NCBI GenBank assembly: GCA_016183935.1
Contig: JACPDR010000027.1
Span: 1 to 64,000 of the forward strand
Direction of reading: 5' to 3'
From: Caulobacterales bacterium
GTDB taxonomy: Bacteria; Pseudomonadota; Alphaproteobacteria; Caulobacterales; Caulobacteraceae
Length of the DNA: 64,000 bases
Positions 1 to 10,327 of this stretch are shown piece by piece (positions within the stretch are counted from its first letter, which is position 1; each line of letters opens with the position of its first letter). Below the pieces are notes generated by a model, which was not told the DNA's origin, ran no database searches, and was given only the letters and a program-made list of their open reading frames with translations. Made by a program: the position numbers and the translations under genes.

Positions 1-1008
1 AACTGCGCCTTCGCCAACGTCCAGCCGCACTCCGGGGCCCAGGCCAACCAGGCCGTCTTCCAGGCCCTGCTGACGCCCGGCGACACCTTCCTCGGCATGG
101 ACCTCGCCTGCGGCGGCCACCTGACCCACGGCTCGCCCGCCAACCAGTCCGGCAAATGGTTCCGGCCCGTGACCTACAAGGTCCGCGAAGACGACCATCT
201 GATCGACTACGACCACGTCGCGCAGATGGCCGAGCAGGAAAAGCCGAAGCTGATTCTCGCCGGCGCCTCGGCCTACAGCCGCCACATCGACTTCAAGCGC
301 TTCCGCGAGATCGCCGACAGCGTCGGCGCGTATCTGATGGTCGACATGGCCCACTACGCCGGCCTGATCGCCGGCGGCGTCTACCCCGACCCGCTGCCGC
401 ACGCCCATGTCGTGACCACCACCACGCATAAGACCCTGCGCGGCCCGCGCGGCGGCATGGTGCTGTCGAACGACGTCGAGCTCGGCAAGAAGATCAACTC
501 GGCGGTCTTCCCCGGCCTGCAGGGCGGGCCGCTGGAGCACGTCATCGCCGCCAAGGCCGTGGCCTTCGGCGAGGCGCTCAAGCCCGAGTTCAAGGCCTAC
601 GCCCGTCAGGTCGTCGACAACGCCCAGGCCCTCGCCGCCGTGCTGGTCGAGCGCGGCGCCGCCATCGTCTCGGGCGGCACCGACAGCCATCTGATGCTGG
701 TCGACCTGCGGCCCAAGGGCGTCACCGGCAAGGCCACCGAGGCCGCGCTCGAACACGCCTTGATGACCTGCAACAAGAACGGCGTGCCCTTCGACACCGC
801 CCCCTTCACGGTCACCTCCGGCGTCCGCCTCGGCACCCCGGCGGGCACCACCCGCGGCTTCGGCGTCGCCGAATTCCAGCAGGTCGGCCACTGGATCGCC
901 GACGTCATCGATTCGATGAAGGGGACGGACGAGGCCGACGCCGCCGTTTCGCAGCGGGTCGCCGGCGAGGTGCGCGAGCTGACGCGCCGCTTCCCGATCT
1001 ACGGATGA
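1..1008 (+). CDS. glyA: Serine hydroxymethyltransferase (5' end cut off by window)
   Basis: PLP enzyme that interconverts serine and glycine while loading one-carbon units onto tetrahydrofolate, in the cytosol. The frame is open from base 1, so the N-terminal part lies outside the window. The visible part starts with [15 protein letters not shown] and continues with GHLTHGSP, the substrate-site region typical of [19 protein letters not shown] carries the PLP-binding lysine (THK), followed by FPGLQGGP. The C-terminus has [16 protein letters not shown]. About 335 residues are present of the usual 420-430. nrdR starts 8 bases downstream on the same strand, so glyA probably leads the nrdR-rib-nusB-thiL transcription unit. 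Confidence 0.97.
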   Translation, partial: NCAFANVQPHSGAQANQAVFQALLTPGDTFLGMDLACGGHLTHGSPANQSGKWFRPVTYKVREDDHLIDYDHVAQMAEQEKPKLILAGASAYSRHIDFKRFREIADSVGAYLMVDMAHYAGLIAGGVYPDPLPHAHVVTTTTHKTLRGPRGGMVLSNDVELGKKINSAVFPGLQGGPLEHVIAAKAVAFGEALKPEFKAYARQVVDNAQALAAVLVERGAAIVSGGTDSHLMLVDLRPKGVTGKATEAALEHALMTCNKNGVPFDTAPFTVTSGVRLGTPAGTTRGFGVAEFQQVGHWIADVIDSMKGTDEADAAVSQRVAGEVRELTRRFPIYG

Positions 1009-1015
1009 TGCGTCG

Positions 1016-1486
1016 ATGAAATGCCCTTTCTGCGGAAACCCGGACACCCAGGTGAAGGACAGCCGCCCGTCTGACGACGGCGCGGCCATCCGTCGCCGCC
1101 GGTCCTGCCCGCAGTGCAGCGGGCGTTTCACCACCTTCGAGCGGGTCCAGCTGCGCGAGCTGATGATCCTCAAGCGCAACGGCCGCCGCACGCCCTTCGA
1201 CCGGGACAAGCTGGAGCGCTCGCTGGCCGTGGCCCTGCGCAAGCGCCCGGTCCAGCCCGAGCAGATCGAACAACTGGTCAGCCGCATCACCCGCCAGCTG
1301 GAAAGCCTCGGCGAGACCGAGATCCCGTCCTCGACCGTCGGCGATTTCATCATGAAGGCGCTCAAGGCGGTCGATGAGGTCGCCTACGTTCGGTACGCCT
1401 CGGTCTACAAGGACTTCCGCCACACCAACGACTTCGCCAAATTCCTGGGCGACGAGGGTCTGGACGACGAGCCCGGCCGGAGCTGA
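1016..1486 (+). CDS. nrdR: NrdR transcriptional repressor of ribonucleotide reductase genes
   Basis: 156 residues, the normal family length. The N-terminal zinc ribbon is formed by CPFC (residues 3-6) and CPQC, with the basic stretch RRRRSC between them, followed by the ATP-cone domain. NrdR proteins sense dATP/ATP and repress nrd operons through NrdR boxes; no such box was found here. It sits between glyA and ribD, and its TGA overlaps the ribD ATG (TGATG), which points to translational coupling. The glyA-nrdR-rib order is common in alphaproteobacteria. Confidence 0.96.
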   Translation: MKCPFCGNPDTQVKDSRPSDDGAAIRRRRSCPQCSGRFTTFERVQLRELMILKRNGRRTPFDRDKLERSLAVALRKRPVQPEQIEQLVSRITRQLESLGETEIPSSTVGDFIMKALKAVDEVAYVRYASVYKDFRHTNDFAKFLGDEGLDDEPGRS

Positions 1487-2136
1487 TGCGCCCCCGCGTC
1501 ACCCTGAAGCTGGCCACGTCTCTCGACGGCCGCATCGCTACGGCCTCGGGCGAAAGCCAGTGGATCACCGGCGAACTCGCCCGCGCCGAGGGCCACCGGC
1601 TGCGCGCCTCCCACGACGCGATTCTGGTGGGCGTCGGCACAGCCCTGGCCGACGATCCGCTGCTGACCGTCCGGCAGCCGGGGCTTGAGGACCAGCAGCC
1701 GATCCGGATCGTGCTCGACAGCCGCCAGCGGCTGAAACCGGGCTCGAAGCTGGTCCGGTCGGCGCGCAAGACGCCGCTGATCGTCATGACCGTCCAGCTG
1801 CCGTCGCCGGCCCTGGTTCGTGCCGGCGTCGAGGTGATCAAGGTGCACGCCGGGAGAGACGGCCGGGTCTCGCTGCGCCACATGCTGACGATCCTGCGGG
1901 GCAGGGGGCTCATCTCCCTGCTCGTCGAGGGCGGCGGCGAGGTCGCGGCCAGCTTCCTTCGCGGCGACGCGGTGGACCGCATCGAATGGTTCCGGGCCCC
2001 GATCCTGCTCGGCTCGGAGGGGCGTCCGGGGGTTGGTCCGCTCGACGTGGCGGAGCTCGGACTGGCGCGCCGGTTCCGGCGCCTTGCGGTCGCGCCTTGC
2101 GGTGACGACCTGTGGGAGCGCTACGAGAGGCTCTGA
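1486..2136 (+). CDS. ribD: RibD-type reductase domain (riboflavin biosynthesis), deaminase half absent
   Basis: 216 residues matching only the C-terminal reductase half of RibD, which reduces the ribosylamino-uracil intermediate with NADPH. Motifs seen are VTLKLATSLDGRIA near the N-terminus, SQWITG, DAILVGVGTALADDPLLTVR and LLVEGGGEVAASF. Bifunctional RibD is usually about 350 residues, with an N-terminal zinc deaminase carrying HAE and PCxxxGxxPPC-type motifs. No such domain precedes this start, because nrdR ends directly on it. The deaminase must be encoded elsewhere or be replaced by another enzyme. The stop overlaps the ribE ATG by one base. Confidence 0.9.
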   Translation: MRPRVTLKLATSLDGRIATASGESQWITGELARAEGHRLRASHDAILVGVGTALADDPLLTVRQPGLEDQQPIRIVLDSRQRLKPGSKLVRSARKTPLIVMTVQLPSPALVRAGVEVIKVHAGRDGRVSLRHMLTILRGRGLISLLVEGGGEVAASFLRGDAVDRIEWFRAPILLGSEGRPGVGPLDVAELGLARRFRRLAVAPCGDDLWERYERL

Positions 2137-2726
2137 TGTTCACAGGCATCGTCACAGACATTGGTCGGGTCCGCTCGGTCCGGCAGACCGAGCGTGATCG
2201 GCGCTACGAGATCGAGACGGCGTGGGACACGTCGGGCATCGACCTCGGCGCTTCGATCAGCCACGCCGGCTGCTGCCTGACCGTCACCGAGAAGGGCCCC
2301 GGCTGGTTCGCGGTCGAGGTCTCGGGCGAGACCCTGTCGAAGACAACGCTGGGCGACTGGAGCGAGGGCGACCGGGTCAATCTGGAGCGCGCCGCCAGGC
2401 TGGGCGACGAGATGGGCGGCCATGTGGTCTCGGGCCATGTCGACGGCTTGGGCCGCGTCGTCTCGGTCACGCCGGAGGGCGGCTCGCACCGGATCGAGAT
2501 CGAGGCGCCGGAACCGCTGCACCGCTATATCGCGCCCAAGGGGTCCATCACGGTGGACGGCGTATCGCTGACCGTGAACGCGGTGGAGGGCCGCACCTTC
2601 GGCCTGAACATCATTCCCCACACCTGGGAGGCCACGACCCTGGGCGACCTCAAGCCCGGCGACGCGGTCAATCTCGAGATCGACATGCTGGCGCGTTACC
2701 TCGCGCGGTGGCAGGAGACGGCGTGA
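2136..2726 (+). CDS. ribE: Riboflavin synthase alpha chain
   Basis: 196 residues. It catalyses dismutation of two 6,7-dimethyl-8-ribityllumazine molecules to riboflavin. The start at MFTGIV is the near-invariant N-terminus of the family, and this ATG overlaps the ribD TGA, so the longer upstream open frame is not used. Two lumazine-binding repeats are visible: residues about 1-97, with GCCLTV and GGHVVSGHVDG at the junction, and about 98-190, with KGSITVDGVSLTVN and FGLNIIPHTWEATTL. Some systems call this gene ribC. It is coupled by TGATG to ribBA. Confidence 0.97.
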   Translation: MFTGIVTDIGRVRSVRQTERDRRYEIETAWDTSGIDLGASISHAGCCLTVTEKGPGWFAVEVSGETLSKTTLGDWSEGDRVNLERAARLGDEMGGHVVSGHVDGLGRVVSVTPEGGSHRIEIEAPEPLHRYIAPKGSITVDGVSLTVNAVEGRTFGLNIIPHTWEATTLGDLKPGDAVNLEIDMLARYLARWQETA

Positions 2727-3859
2727 TGCAACTGGCGGCCAACATGAACGACAGCCCGATCAGCTCCATCGAGGACATCCTCGAGGACGCCCGCAACGGC
2801 AAGCCCTACATCCTCGTCGACGCTGAGGATCGGGAGAACGAGGGCGACATCATCATCCCGGCCCAGTTCGCCACGCCGGACCAGATCAATTTCATGGCTC
2901 GCCACGCGCGCGGCCTGATCTGCCTGGCCATCACCGGCGAACGCGCGCGCCAGCTGCGCCTGCCGCCGATGTCGGCCGAGAACCGCGAGAGCATGGGCAC
3001 CGCCTTCACCGTCTCGATCGAGGCCAGGGACGGCGTCACCACGGGCATTTCCGCCGCCGACCGGGCCCGAACCGTGCAGGTCGCCGCCGATCCGACCCGG
3101 GGCGCGGACGACATCGTCTCGCCGGGCCATGTCTTCCCGCTGGTCGCCCGTGACGGCGGCGTGCTGGTCCGCACCGGCCACACCGAGGCGGCCGTCGACA
3201 TCTCCCGCATGGCGGGGCTGACGCCGGCCGGCGTGATCTGCGAGATCATGAACGACGATGGCTCGATGGCGCGGATGCCCGACCTCGTCGCCTTCGCCCA
3301 ACTTCACGGCCTGAAGATCGGCACTATCGCCGACCTGATCGCCTATCGCCGCCGCACCGAACGCTATGTCGAGCGCGTCATGGACACGCCGTTCGAGAGC
3401 GTCCACGGCGGTCCCTTCCGCCTGATGCTCTACCGGAACACCATCGAGGGCGTCGAACACGTGGCCCTCGTGAAGGGCAAGATCGAAGCGGGCAAGCCCA
3501 CCCTGGTGCGAATGCACCAGGTCGATTTCGCCGCCGATCTGCTCGGCCATGTCGAGGCTCGCCAGGATTATGTGCCGCGGGCGTTGAAGGCGATCAGCGA
3601 GCACGCCGGGGCGGGCGTCACCGTGTTCCTGCGGGATCCGGAGCTTCACGGACTGGCCGAGCGGCTGGCGGGCGTTGAAAAGCCCAAGGCCGTCGACCGG
3701 GCGCTGCGCAACTACGGCGTCGGGGCCCAGATCCTGCTCGATCTCGGCGTGCGCGACATGATCGTGATGAGCTCGACCCGCCCCAATCCCACCGCGCTGG
3801 AAGGTTACGGCCTGCGCATCGTCGGCTGGCGCGACATGGACGGAGAAGACCAATCATAA
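2726..3859 (+). CDS. ribBA: 3,4-dihydroxy-2-butanone 4-phosphate synthase with degenerate GTP cyclohydrolase II domain
   Basis: 377 residues starting MQLAANMND; a second ATG at 2744 is possible. The N-terminal DHBP synthase domain (about 10-210) is complete, with the acidic loop [21 protein letters not shown] and [12 protein letters not shown], so it should convert ribulose 5-phosphate to the four-carbon riboflavin precursor. The C-terminal half (about 215-377) has the GTP cyclohydrolase II fold but contains no cysteine. The metal motif GDxFxSxxCDC reads [14 protein letters not shown], and the RGxEGRGIG segment reads [27 protein letters not shown] is kept. GTP cyclohydrolase activity is therefore unlikely; the domain may be structural. 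Confidence 0.93.
   Translation: MQLAANMNDSPISSIEDILEDARNGKPYILVDAEDRENEGDIIIPAQFATPDQINFMARHARGLICLAITGERARQLRLPPMSAENRESMGTAFTVSIEARDGVTTGISAADRARTVQVAADPTRGADDIVSPGHVFPLVARDGGVLVRTGHTEAAVDISRMAGLTPAGVICEIMNDDGSMARMPDLVAFAQLHGLKIGTIADLIAYRRRTERYVERVMDTPFESVHGGPFRLMLYRNTIEGVEHVALVKGKIEAGKPTLVRMHQVDFAADLLGHVEARQDYVPRALKAISEHAGAGVTVFLRDPELHGLAERLAGVEKPKAVDRALRNYGVGAQILLDLGVRDMIVMSSTRPNPTALEGYGLRIVGWRDMDGEDQS
3842..3848 (+). promoter_or_regulatory. Shine-Dalgarno sequence for ribH
   Basis: GGAGAAG lies inside the last codons of ribBA, 7 bases before the ATA at 3856 and 4 before an in-frame ATC at 3853. It marks the ribH translation start even though no ATG, GTG or TTG is present there. Confidence 0.6.
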
Positions 3860-4317
3860 GCGACCCCTTCCGCGTCCTCATCGTCGAGGCGCGCTTCTAT
3901 GACGATCTGGCCGACGCCCTTCTGGAAGGGGCGAAGGACGCCCTGCGCGCCCAGGAGGTCGAGTTCGACGTCGTCTCCGTGCCCGGCGCGCTGGAGATTC
4001 CGACCGCCATCGCCCTGGCCGAGGAGGCGGGCCGCTTCCCGACCGCGCCGCGTTACGACGGCTATGTCGCGCTGGGCTGCGTCATCCGCGGCGAGACCTA
4101 TCATTTCGAGATCGTCTCGGATCAGTCGGCGGCGGGGCTGCGCAACCTCGGCCTCAAGGGCGTCGCCATCGGCAACGGCATCCTGACGACCGAGGACGAA
4201 GACCAGGCCTGGGCCCGGGCTCGCCTCAGCGAAGGCGACAAGGGCGGCGGCGCAGCCCGCGCCTGTCTCGATCTGATTGCCTTGCGCAAGCGGCTGCGCG
4301 TAGGACTGGCGTCGTGA
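3856..4317 (+). CDS. ribH: 6,7-dimethyl-8-ribityllumazine synthase with apparent ATA start codon
   Basis: Condenses the pyrimidine and butanone-phosphate precursors to lumazine, forming an icosahedral or pentameric assembly. Family signals are [23 protein letters not shown], with the start of the fold, [33 protein letters not shown] and [15 protein letters not shown]. From ATA at 3856 the product is 153 residues, the usual length. In frame upstream there is no ATG, GTG or TTG before 3856, and the next one is a GTG at 3979 that would remove the first strand and 41 residues. The bases TCATAAG overlap the ribBA stop; with G instead of A they would read TCATGAG, an ATGA overlap like others in this operon. 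Either an ATA (or ATC 3853) start is used with coupling, or this is a mutation or sequence error. Confidence 0.85.
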   Translation: MSDPFRVLIVEARFYDDLADALLEGAKDALRAQEVEFDVVSVPGALEIPTAIALAEEAGRFPTAPRYDGYVALGCVIRGETYHFEIVSDQSAAGLRNLGLKGVAIGNGILTTEDEDQAWARARLSEGDKGGGAARACLDLIALRKRLRVGLAS

Positions 4318-4841
4318 CCGAACCCGCCAGCCTCCAGTCCGTGCTCGAGCAACTCGCCGAAGCCGAAAAACAGCGCGCCGAGCCGCAGCTGACCAGCAAG
4401 CAGCGCCGCGCGCGCACCGTGGCGCGCCTCGCCGCCGTCCAGGCCCTGTATCAAATGGAGCTGGCCGGGGAGGGCGTGGAGACGGTCATCACCGAGTTCT
4501 CGAACCATCGCTTCGACGCCGACATCGAGGGGGAACCGCTCGCCGAGGCCGACGAGGCCTGGTTCGCCGAGATCGTGCGGGGCGTGGTCGGCGGGCAGCG
4601 GGACATCGACAATGCGGTGAAGGCGCGCCTGGCCTCCAACTGGCGGCTTGAACGTCTCGACTCGACCCTGCGGGCTCTCCTGCGCGCCGGCGCCTGGGAG
4701 CTGCGCGAACGGCAGGATGTTCCGAAGGAGATCGTGATCGACGAGTATGTTGAACTGGCCAAGGCCTTCTTCGACGACGCGGAGGCGAAATTCGTCAACG
4801 CCGCCCTGGACGGCGTGGCGCGGGACGCCCGCGCTTCCTGA
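4314..4841 (+). CDS. nusB: Transcription antitermination protein NusB
   Basis: 175 residues from a GTG that overlaps the ribH TGA (GTGA). NusB pairs with NusE (S10) on boxA RNA during rRNA antitermination. The core is recognisable from [20 protein letters not shown] (residues about 34-53) to [29 protein letters not shown] and [14 protein letters not shown] near the C-terminus. The first 30 residues, rich in Glu, Gln and Ala, are an extension relative to short NusB proteins. The ribH-nusB-thiL order is widely conserved in proteobacteria. Confidence 0.95.
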   Translation: MTEPASLQSVLEQLAEAEKQRAEPQLTSKQRRARTVARLAAVQALYQMELAGEGVETVITEFSNHRFDADIEGEPLAEADEAWFAEIVRGVVGGQRDIDNAVKARLASNWRLERLDSTLRALLRAGAWELRERQDVPKEIVIDEYVELAKAFFDDAEAKFVNAALDGVARDARAS

Positions 4842-5830
4842 TGGCGGCGGTCGACGTCGCCGGTGAGTTCGAGACCATCCGGCGGCTGTTCGCGCCCCTC
4901 GCGCACCCTGAATGGGGCCGGGGCCTGAAGGACGACGTCGCGGTCGTCCCCTCAAAGGCCGGACACGACCTCGTCCTGACCAAGGACGCCCTGGTCGAGG
5001 GCGTTCATTTCCTGCCCACCGACCCCCTCGACACCGTGGCGCGGAAGCTTCTTCGGGTGAACCTGTCGGACCTGGCCGCAAAAGGCGCCGAGGCGTTCGG
5101 CTATCTGCTCGCCTGTCACTGGTCCGAGCGCTGCGGCTGGCCCGAGCGCAAGACCTTCGTAGATGGCCTTCGCACAGACCAGAAGGCGTTCGGCGTCGCC
5201 CTGCTCGGCGGCGACACCGTGGTCACGCCGGGACCGGCCAGCTTCTCGATAACCCTGCTGGGCTGGACGCCAAAGGGCCGCACGGTGGGTCGCGCCGGCG
5301 CCCGCGTCGGCGATCTGGTGTTCGTGACCGGCTCCATCGGCGACGGCTGGCTGGGCCTGCAGGCGGCGCAGAACAAGCTGTCGCTCGAGCCGGACCGGAT
5401 CGCGGCCCTGATCGAGCAGTACCGGATGCCGACGCCGCGCGTCGAATTCACCGGGCCGATCCGCGATTTCGCCAGCGCCTCCATCGATATTTCCGACGGG
5501 CTGGTCGCCGACCTCGGACACATGGCCGAGGCCAGCGGGGCCCGGATCGAGATCGACCTGGAGGTCACGCCCCGGTCCGCCGCGGGGCAGGCCTGGTACG
5601 ACGGCCGGGTCGATGAACAGGCGGCGCTGGAGAAGCTGGTCACCGGCGGGGACGACTACGAGATCGCCTTCACCGCCCGCGCCGCCGACGAGGCCGCGCT
5701 GCGGCGCGAGGCGGACCGGCGCCACCTTCGGCTCACCCGTATCGGCCGGGTCGTGGCGGGGCAGGGGATCGTCGCCCGGTTCGCCGGTCAGCCGGTCGCC
5801 ATCGACCGGCCCGGCTTCACCCACGGCTGA
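4841..5830 (+). CDS. thiL: Thiamine-monophosphate kinase
   Basis: 329 residues. It phosphorylates thiamine monophosphate to the diphosphate cofactor using ATP. The AIR-synthase fold signals are present: GLKDDVAVV near residue 28, LTKDALVEGVHF, RKLLRVNLSDLAAKGAEAFGY (Mg and ATP site), LLGGDTVVTPG, DISDGLVADLGHMAEASG and VTGGDDYEIAF. The ATG overlaps the nusB TGA by one base, so it belongs to the rib-nusB unit. Confidence 0.96.
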   Translation: MAAVDVAGEFETIRRLFAPLAHPEWGRGLKDDVAVVPSKAGHDLVLTKDALVEGVHFLPTDPLDTVARKLLRVNLSDLAAKGAEAFGYLLACHWSERCGWPERKTFVDGLRTDQKAFGVALLGGDTVVTPGPASFSITLLGWTPKGRTVGRAGARVGDLVFVTGSIGDGWLGLQAAQNKLSLEPDRIAALIEQYRMPTPRVEFTGPIRDFASASIDISDGLVADLGHMAEASGARIEIDLEVTPRSAAGQAWYDGRVDEQAALEKLVTGGDDYEIAFTARAADEAALRREADRRHLRLTRIGRVVAGQGIVARFAGQPVAIDRPGFTHG

Positions 5831-5867
5831 CAACGAAATCTCAAGGCGCGCGTCCCATGGTCGGTCC

Positions 5868-6290
5868 ATGCGCCGCCGTGACCTGATCGCCGCCTCCGTC
5901 GTCTTGCCGTCCCTCGCCGCGGCCACGATCGCCGACGCCGGCGACACGCCGGCGCCGGGCGCCAGCCTGGCCATCGCCGGCGTGGGCCTGCCGATCATCG
6001 CCGGCGGGCGTATCCGCAACTACGTCTTCGTCTCGCTGCGCCTGCACCTCGGCGGCTCCGCGACCCCCGAATCGATGCGACCGAAAGAGGCCTATCTGCG
6101 CGACGCCCTGGTTCGCGCCGGGCACCGGACGCCGTTCGTGGTGGCGGATGACTGGACCCGAATCGACGCGGCGGCGCTGTCGGCCAGCCTGATGCGCGCC
6201 GCGGTCCCGATCGCCGGACGCGGGGCCGTGACCCGGGTCGAGGTCGTCAGCCAGGCGCCGCGACGGCGCACCGGCCTGCGGGGCGGCTGA
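5868..6290 (+). CDS. Small exported protein of unknown function
   Basis: 140 residues, not assigned to a family. The N-terminus MRRRDLIAASVVLPSLAAATIADAG is a signal peptide with a twin-arginine look (RRRDLIAAS) and a probable cleavage after an AxA-like site near residue 24. The mature part has one predicted hydrophobic strand region (YVFVSLRLHLGG) and a basic C-terminus. It starts 37 bases after thiL on the same strand and precedes hppA by 179 bases. A FliL-like resemblance in the mature region is faint and not claimed. Confidence 0.7.
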   Translation: MRRRDLIAASVVLPSLAAATIADAGDTPAPGASLAIAGVGLPIIAGGRIRNYVFVSLRLHLGGSATPESMRPKEAYLRDALVRAGHRTPFVVADDWTRIDAAALSASLMRAAVPIAGRGAVTRVEVVSQAPRRRTGLRGG

Positions 6291-6469
6291 GCCTCGTTCA
6301 CCAACCCTGTTGCGTAGCTCCGGCGCATTTGGCACGTTTCCGCCGCATTTCCCCAGGGACGCAGACTCGCGTCCGGTGCGCACGGGGGGACCGGAAGGCG
6401 GAAAGAGGCGAATAACGCCCGCCGCGCCAAGGGTCCGGGCGCCTCTAGAACACAGGGTTTGGAAACGCC

Positions 6470-8626
<2,157 letters not shown>

Positions 8627-8677
8627 TCACCGGCCTTCCGCCGCGTTTCTTCGAGCGCGGCGGAAGCACAACGAAAG

Positions 8678-8709
8678 ACGCCCCGGAGAGCGATCTCCGG
8701 GGCGTTTCC
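8678..8709. terminator. Bidirectional Rho-independent terminator after hppA
   Basis: Perfect 12-bp stem ACGCCCCGGAGA / TCTCCGGGGCGT with a GCGA loop, preceded by GAAAG and followed by TTTCC-like bases. It lies between the convergent hppA and bamE genes and can serve both. The bamE frame runs through it, which is unusual. Confidence 0.85.
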
Positions 8710-9193
8710 GTGTCTACGATGCGTCAGCTGACGACCGCGGGTCGGGGTCTCGCGCCGGTTCATGGCGACCTGCTGCCCGTCATCGAGCCCGAGCGTGCGG
8801 ACCTCGGCCACCTGGCCGGCGTCGTTGAAGGTGATCTCGGTGACCGTCCGCTGGGTCACCTGCGGCAGGTTATAGGTGTATTTCTCGGTGACCTGGCTGA
8901 TGTAGTACCAGATGTTGTCGCGCTCGAAGGTCGAGGTCGTCGACGGCGTGCCGAGCTTGGTCAGCACGGTCTGCTTGGTGTCGGTCCCCGCCACGATGTC
9001 GGCAGGCTTGGCGTCGATGGCCTGAAAGCCGTTCTGACCCACGATCGGAGCGCATCCGGCGGTCAGCGCTGCGGCTGAAAGGGCAGCGAAAAGGAGCTTG
9101 GTACGGAGCATGGACGGCGCCTGCGAGAGAACAAGGTCTTTGACCTAACCGGACCCGAGCCTTAGTTCAACGGCGCGGCGGAAAAGGGGCCGC

Positions 9194-9727
9194 ATGATCA
9201 TGCTTCAGAATCTGTTCCGAACCCGTCCCCGCGAGCGTCTGGGCGAGCCGCTGTATGAACTGGCGGTGCGGCAGGCGCGCGACCCGGGCTTCTATACCCG
9301 GATGGGCGTCGCTGACCGTATCGACGCGCGGTTCGAACTCTACACCCTGCATGTGCTGTTGCTGGTCATGCGGCTGCGAGACGAGGGCGAGGCGGGCAGC
9401 GAGGCCGCGCAGGCCCTGTTCGATGTCTATGTGTCGGCGCTGGACCACGCGCTTCGTGAGCTGGGCGTGGGCGACATCTCGGTCGGCAAGAAGATGCGCA
9501 AGCTGGGCGAGGCGATGTACGGCCGCATGACCGCCTATGAGCCGCCGCTGCGCTCGGGGGCCGCCGCCGGCCTGGCCGCGAGCCTGGCCCGCAACGTGTT
9601 CGAGAGCGAAGAGCCGGCCGCGGGCGAGGCCCTGGCGGCCTATGCGCTGGCCAGCCGCGCCCGACTGGCGGCGCAGGATTTCAAGGCCGCCACGGCGCGG
9701 CCCGACTGGGCGGAGATCAAGGGATGA
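9194..9727 (+). CDS. Ubiquinol-cytochrome c chaperone (CBP3/UQCC1 family)
   Basis: 177 residues. The family helps assembly of cytochrome b into the bc1 complex. Characteristic segments are LYELAVRQARDPGFYTRMGVADRIDARFELYTLHV near residues 20-55, RDEGEAGSEAAQALFDVYVSALDHALRELGVGDISVGKKMRKLGEAMYGR, and the helical C-terminus. ATG codons at 9194 and 9200 are both possible. Its stop overlaps the start of the DUF177 gene (ATGA). It is divergent from bamE, sharing an 82-base promoter region. Confidence 0.9.
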   Translation: MIMLQNLFRTRPRERLGEPLYELAVRQARDPGFYTRMGVADRIDARFELYTLHVLLLVMRLRDEGEAGSEAAQALFDVYVSALDHALRELGVGDISVGKKMRKLGEAMYGRMTAYEPPLRSGAAAGLAASLARNVFESEEPAAGEALAAYALASRARLAAQDFKAATARPDWAEIKG

Positions 9728-10236
9728 GCGGCGTGGACCTGCCCTACAGCGAGCCGGTGCGGTTGCATCAGGTCGGCGGCGGCGTGACCCGGACCCTGGA
9801 GCCGGACGCGGCGGCGCGAGCCCGGATCGCCAAGGCCCTGGACCTCGCCTCACTGGACACGTTCGTGGCGGAGATGACCCTCGCGCCGTCACCCGGCGGC
9901 TGGCGGCTGTCCGGCCGGGTGCGCGCTAGCCTCGCCCAGACCTGCGGCATCACCCTGGAACCGCTGCCGGTCGAAATCGACGCCCCCTTCGCCGTATCAT
10001 TGGCGGAGGCGGTCGATGAGGAGTCCGACGAGATCGTCATCACCCTGGACGACGAATCGCCCGATCCGATCGAGGGCGGGCAAGTTGACCTGGGGCAATA
10101 TGCGGTCGAGCAGCTGGCCCTGCGGCTGGATCCCTTCCCCCGCAAGCCCGGCGCGGAGTTCGTGCAGCCCCCGGAGCCGACGGAAATCTCGCCCTTCGCG
10201 GTGCTGAAGCAGCTTCGGCCGTCCGACGAAGGTTGA
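9724..10236 (+). CDS. DUF177 (YceD-like) protein
   Basis: 170 residues. DUF177 proteins are linked in bacteria to 23S rRNA or rpmF-plsX-fab gene context, though their biochemical role is not settled. Seen here: a central LSGRVRASLAQTCGITLEPLPVEIDAPFAV, which matches the family core with its single Cys, an acidic stretch DEESDEIVITLDDESPDPIEGG, then DLGQYAVEQLALRLDPFPRKPG and C-terminal PFAVLKQL. Alphaproteobacterial members commonly lie next to plsX and fabH, as here. The rpmF gene that often sits between them is absent. Confidence 0.88.
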   Translation: MSGVDLPYSEPVRLHQVGGGVTRTLEPDAAARARIAKALDLASLDTFVAEMTLAPSPGGWRLSGRVRASLAQTCGITLEPLPVEIDAPFAVSLAEAVDEESDEIVITLDDESPDPIEGGQVDLGQYAVEQLALRLDPFPRKPGAEFVQPPEPTEISPFAVLKQLRPSDEG

Positions 10237-10327
10237 CGCAAAGGCGGCGCGGTTGCATCCCCTCGGTGCGGCGCTATCGTCGCCCCAGACGAGCGCCGGG
10301 CTGAAGGCGCGACGGAGTCGAAGCGGC

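Noticed and set aside
1486-2726. An FMN riboswitch controlling the rib genes.
   Set aside because: The rib genes are internal to an operon with overlapping stops and starts; no leader of suitable length exists in the window.
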